NCBI GenBank assembly: GCA_934320655.1
Contig: CAKRFN010000006.1
Span: 1 to 64,000, forward strand
Source of the DNA: an uncultured Eubacterium sp.
GTDB lineage: Bacteria; Bacillota; Clostridia; Lachnospirales; Lachnospiraceae
DNA length: 64,000 nucleotides
Direction of reading: 5' to 3'
The position numbers and the translations under genes are program-made. Below the pieces are notes generated by a model, which saw only the letters and a list, made by a program, of their open reading frames with translations, did not search any database and had not been told where the DNA came from. Below are positions 60,628 to 64,000 of this stretch, piece after piece (the stretch's first letter is position 1; each line of letters opens with the position of its first letter).

Positions 60628-62439
60628 TTATAACAATTCCTCTGCCCGCAGCACTTCAAAGCCTGCTGCTTTACCCTTGAGTGGAACGCTGTCTCCCAAT
60701 GACGTAAATCTCACACGCCCCTCGAGTGCCTCCGCCACCGCATGGCTCACATAGATGCATCCACCCGGCGCATTTGCCTCGAGCCGCGCTGCTGTATTCA
60801 CGGTATCACCGATCGCTGTATAGTCCATGCGCTCCGGCGCGCCGATATTGCCGACGACCGCAGGTCCATAATGGACACCGATACCAAAGCTCACGGTTCT
60901 TCCGAATTTTTCCTGCAATTCCCTCTGTACGTCCGCTGAGCGCTCGATCATATCAAACGCCGTCTTGACTGCTTTGTAGATACTGTCCTCCTGTGGCAGT
61001 GGAGCGCCCCAGAATGCCATCGTACAGTCACCGACGAATTTGTCGAGTGTGCCCTTGTTATCAAAAATACAACTGCTCGTAAGCGTCAGATAACGGTTTA
61101 AGATCTGTACGACCTCCTCCGGCTCCAACACCTCCGACATGGTCGTAAATCCGCGGATATCCACAAAAAGTACCGCTATGTCACACAGTTTTCCACCGAG
61201 TGCCGTTACATCCGATCCCTCTTTTAACAATTCCGCTACGATCTCCGGCGCTACATAGCGCTGGAAGGTCGCTGTCACGCGGCGTTTCTCCAATGCCGCA
61301 CGCAGATAGCCGAATGCGATGCTGCAAACAAACAGAACCGTGACTGCCATCGGAATATATAACGGCGATAACACGACTCCGTTTTGATAGGATGCCATGC
61401 AAATGCCGAGATAACCTGCCACCGTGACGACCCAGCCCGCAATGCTCACACGCAGGCTGCGCCTCGAAAAGAGCATCGCCCAGGCCAGTGTCACAAAAAA
61501 TACTGCCAATACCTGCGGCAGTTGTCCTGCCTCACGTTTCGTCTGCCCATGCAGCAGCGCATCGACCATGTTCGCCTGATACTCAATGCCATACATCTTG
61601 CCCGCATGGTCTATGGCGGTCGCAAAATCGTCCTGCATTCCCGCTGCATATGGTCCGATCAATACAATCTTTCCTGCATATGCCGACGGATCGATCGCTC
61701 CGTCTAACAGATCAATCACGCCGTAGCCGTCGCTGTATGCGCCCGGCTTGCCCTGAAATGGAATGTAATAGCGGTGACGGCTGTCCGTCACCGGCTCTGT
61801 CGTCGCCTCCTGTCCGGTCTGCTGGCAATATAACTCATAAATCTGTCTGTGAAAGGACGGGATTTCTGCTCCGTCCGGCAGATCGATCTGCCAGATCCCA
61901 TGACGCAGCACGCCATCTGCGTCAAACATGGAATTGATGTGTCCCTGCCAAGTCGCATTTTTCAATTCCTCGTAGGGCTCATCATACGCACTGAGTGCAT
62001 AATCATCCATATAAAAGCTGCCATCCGGATTTTCTACCAATTCGGAGCCAAAGGTTCCCGCACAGGCTGTCACCACCGGACATCCCGATGCACATGCCTC
62101 TGCGAGATAGCTGTCGCCTCCTGCATCCTCCGATGCCCCGACGTAGAGCACATCCAACGCAATTACCGCAGGTGCCTGCTCCGGATCCTGATTCAATATC
62201 TGAATCACATCGCCCATCAGACCTCTGCCCCATGATGCGAATGGTCCGAGGGCATCGAGACTTTTCTGGTCAATATTGATGAGCATGATCTGTCCATCCT
62301 GCGGTGTCGGATGCTGATACAATGCATCCGACAGGTAGGCATCCTGTGCATACATGATCCCTGCTGCATAGATGCCCGCAAAGAGAGCGCCTGTGACAAG
62401 CCCCGCTAAGAGGGACTTCCATGTGGATTTATGGTTCAT
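60628..62439 (-). CDS. CHASE2-domain adenylate cyclase
   Basis: 603 residues. One transmembrane helix at the N-terminus, an extracellular CHASE2 sensor (about 40-300), three transmembrane helices (about 315-385) and a class III cyclase domain (about 425-600). Metal aspartates in F-V-D-I-R-G-F-T and V-G-D-C-T-M, substrate lysine in D-K-F, and Y-T-A-I-G-D-T-V-N-T-A-A-R-L with the transition-state Asn and Arg. The Lys and Asp pair points to ATP rather than GTP. It should turn an outside signal into cAMP. Overlaps the FecR-like gene by 11 bp. Confidence 0.9.
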   Translation of the reverse strand: MNHKSTWKSLLAGLVTGALFAGIYAAGIMYAQDAYLSDALYQHPTPQDGQIMLINIDQKSLDALGPFASWGRGLMGDVIQILNQDPEQAPAVIALDVLYVGASEDAGGDSYLAEACASGCPVVTACAGTFGSELVENPDGSFYMDDYALSAYDEPYEELKNATWQGHINSMFDADGVLRHGIWQIDLPDGAEIPSFHRQIYELYCQQTGQEATTEPVTDSRHRYYIPFQGKPGAYSDGYGVIDLLDGAIDPSAYAGKIVLIGPYAAGMQDDFATAIDHAGKMYGIEYQANMVDALLHGQTKREAGQLPQVLAVFFVTLAWAMLFSRRSLRVSIAGWVVTVAGYLGICMASYQNGVVLSPLYIPMAVTVLFVCSIAFGYLRAALEKRRVTATFQRYVAPEIVAELLKEGSDVTALGGKLCDIAVLFVDIRGFTTMSEVLEPEEVVQILNRYLTLTSSCIFDNKGTLDKFVGDCTMAFWGAPLPQEDSIYKAVKTAFDMIERSADVQRELQEKFGRTVSFGIGVHYGPAVVGNIGAPERMDYTAIGDTVNTAARLEANAPGGCIYVSHAVAEALEGRVRFTSLGDSVPLKGKAAGFEVLRAEELL

Positions 62440-64000
62440 GATGGATACCCTCTGTCAGCTTTATCTCACCACCGTCGTTCTGAATCCGTTCCTTTTTGCC
62501 TTCTATCGACTGGATCTCCACGGATGCACCCTTGGCAACTACCAGTTTTCCACCCTCTGAAAGCGTTACATAGTCCGGCTTTATGATCTCTGATGTCTGT
62601 GCATCAAGCTGCACGCCCTGCAATGTATACGGAAAATATTTATTACCATCCGTCTCACCGCCCATATCCGGTGCTTCAACTACCAGTCTCACATTTTTGT
62701 TACTCCATATCAGGCTGCCCGCTTCATGTGAAATCGCATAGCCGCCGTTACGGTTTACAATGATTCCGTTGTCCGATCCGCCCAGCTTCAATGTTCCACC
62801 GTTCAAATGAACAACCCGCTGTCCGGTACCGGCAATCTCTGTATTTCCATCCAGTGTCAGCGAACCCTCTATCCAGAGCTCCTTATCGTTCATCTGTACA
62901 TGAAAATTTCTCAGACTTACCACATCTCCCGCTGAAATGACTGCATTGGTTTCAAAATTCCATCTCACGGAATTACCAGGCAGCGCGACAATCGCCTCAA
63001 CAATCGCCCTGCATATATATTTTGCATAGTAATAGGTCTGACCTTCGCCACTATCCAACATACTCTCAGATGTCATGAGGAGCCAGTCATCCTGCGGCAG
63101 GGCATCCAACGGCTCTGCACTGATCAGCACTCCGCTGGTACCCTGATATTTGTCAGCTGTGGCTGCCACATAATTGCCCCGGATGGTGTTCGTATTCTTT
63201 ATCGCAGCGCCGCCATCACTGATCAGATCTGTGCATAACGTGCCATGTACCTCCAGCGTGCTGCCTGCGGTCAGATGTACCTTTCCTTCACCGCTTAAGG
63301 TTGCCCCGTCCGGCACGCACAAAAGTCCTCCCTTTTCCACTTTGATTTCCGAATTGGAAGAAATATCCTGTTTTCCCCAGATCAGCAATTCCTTGCCTGT
63401 GGGAACCGTTAAGGTTTCACCTGATACGAGCTGTAGTGTTGCATCGCCTGTTCCGTAACCGATATGTACTTTATCCCTTTTTGCAAATGCCGCTTCGATC
63501 GCTCCGGATGTCACGATGCCGTTCAAGTTGATCTCCTTCTCTACCGGCTGGCTCGGTGTAGACGAACCTCCGGATGAACCGCCTGATGATGAGCCTCCGG
63601 ACGATGACCCCCCGGATGATGAACCCCCGGATGATGAACCTCCGGACGATGAACCGGATGTATTCTCATCCTTTTTGTCATCATTTTTAGGGTCTTCCTT
63701 CTGGTCATCCTTCTGATCCTGATCTGTTTTTCCCGGATCGTTCTGCCCTGCCTCTTCCTTTTTAAATTGTTCATACGCCTCGCGGATCTTCTCCATGTCA
63801 AGATCTGTCGTCTGTTCGATCTTTTTCTGGAGCGCGGAATCGTTCATGATCTCCTCTAATGCTACGGAAGGAATATCTTTTTCCGTCATTTTCCCTACCT
63901 GAACCGCCTGCTTTGCATCTGGATCGGCGTCCCCCGGTTTTGCGGGTGTACCCGATCCGGATCCCAGCTCAACGGTTGCAATCTGTCCGCCCCTGACAGC
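62429..64000 (-). CDS. FecR-like surface protein (5' end beyond window)
   Basis: The frame stays open to the right edge, so the ATG at 63889 is internal: 37 more codons lie upstream, starting A-V-R-G-G-Q-I-A-T-V-E, the FecR-domain pattern. 522 residues are visible. A coiled, lysine- and aspartate-rich linker and a G-G-S-S-S tandem repeat precede a long beta-solenoid-like half with many N-G-G, G-T-G and V-E-K-G-G turns. In this bacterial group FecR-like proteins are often encoded with CHASE2 cyclases. The 11-bp overlap and order suggest that it feeds the CHASE2 sensor. That link is inferred. Confidence 0.7.
   Translation of the reverse strand, partial: AVRGGQIATVELGSGSGTPAKPGDADPDAKQAVQVGKMTEKDIPSVALEEIMNDSALQKKIEQTTDLDMEKIREAYEQFKKEEAGQNDPGKTDQDQKDDQKEDPKNDDKKDENTSGSSSGGSSSGGSSSGGSSSGGSSSGGSSGGSSTPSQPVEKEINLNGIVTSGAIEAAFAKRDKVHIGYGTGDATLQLVSGETLTVPTGKELLIWGKQDISSNSEIKVEKGGLLCVPDGATLSGEGKVHLTAGSTLEVHGTLCTDLISDGGAAIKNTNTIRGNYVAATADKYQGTSGVLISAEPLDALPQDDWLLMTSESMLDSGEGQTYYYAKYICRAIVEAIVALPGNSVRWNFETNAVISAGDVVSLRNFHVQMNDKELWIEGSLTLDGNTEIAGTGQRVVHLNGGTLKLGGSDNGIIVNRNGGYAISHEAGSLIWSNKNVRLVVEAPDMGGETDGNKYFPYTLQGVQLDAQTSEIIKPDYVTLSEGGKLVVAKGASVEIQSIEGKKERIQNDGGEIKLTEGIHHEP
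63561..63658 (-). repeat. Tandem repeat coding Gly-Gly-Ser-Ser-Ser
   Basis: About six 15-bp units (CCGGATGATGAACCT-like on the plus strand) coding G-G-S-S-S, a flexible hinge in the FecR-like protein. Copy number can change by slippage. Confidence 0.8.

Noticed and set aside
63561..63658. CRISPR-like short direct repeats
   Set aside because: The 15-bp units are contiguous, in frame and code Gly-Gly-Ser-Ser-Ser; there are no spacers. No CRISPR array was seen anywhere in the window.

Overview
The window looks like chromosome of a motile, low-to-mid-GC Gram-positive of the class Clostridia, most likely a Lachnospiraceae member. The evidence is the mbl-flgF-flgG-flgJ block, a comFC-yvyF pair, cdaA-cdaR-glmM, a 943-residue UvrA and SecA with a SEC-C tail, SLH-domain surface proteins, AGGAGG ribosome binding sites and sigma-A type promoters. 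Genus cannot be fixed from this sequence alone. Almost every gene lies on the minus strand.

0-17.3 kb is an AT-rich accessory region. Reading along the minus strand it holds an AAA ATPase plus subtilisin-like protease pair resembling the IetAS defence system, a small decayed or unknown gene, a SIR2 plus HerA pair, and, near 15.4-17.3 kb, an ATPase plus HNH pair resembling Septu (PtuAB). Between these defence modules (7.5-15.1 kb) lie two related surface-protein genes in inverted orientation. One, on the minus strand, has a promoter, ribosome binding site and signal peptide. The other, on the plus strand, starts abruptly inside the homologous coding sequence and has no signal peptide. They share a gap-free 315-bp inverted repeat (about 92% identical by my count), in the same reading frame in both genes. 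This is the layout of an invertible S-layer expression locus. An O-antigen-ligase-like membrane protein gene sits inside the invertible segment.

17.4-34 kb is envelope biogenesis: a bifunctional autolysin, orphan carbamate kinase, HtrA protease, GlmS, an LCP ligase, glycosyltransferases, an HPr-like protein, GlmM, CdaR, CdaA and two unknown membrane proteins. Much of 26-34 kb is tightly packed and looks like one operon linking c-di-AMP synthesis, amino-sugar supply and surface glycan assembly. 34-46 kb holds ComFC/YvyF, RecD2, flagellar rod genes, Mbl, and uvrB-uvrA with a LexA-type box upstream of uvrB.

46-52 kb is a smaller accessory patch: a Phd/RelE-type toxin-antitoxin pair, a broken Fic gene, and a very large secreted M64 metallopeptidase with SLH domains, followed by a transglutaminase-like secreted protein. 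53-64 kb returns to core genes (secA, TSCPD protein, amino-acid ABC transporter) and then a signalling group: PilZ, NHL-repeat protein, CHASE2 adenylate cyclase and a FecR-like surface protein cut by the window edge. A 380-bp element with perfect 20-bp terminal inverted repeats and 12-bp flanking direct repeats sits between the promoter and the start codon of the TSCPD gene.
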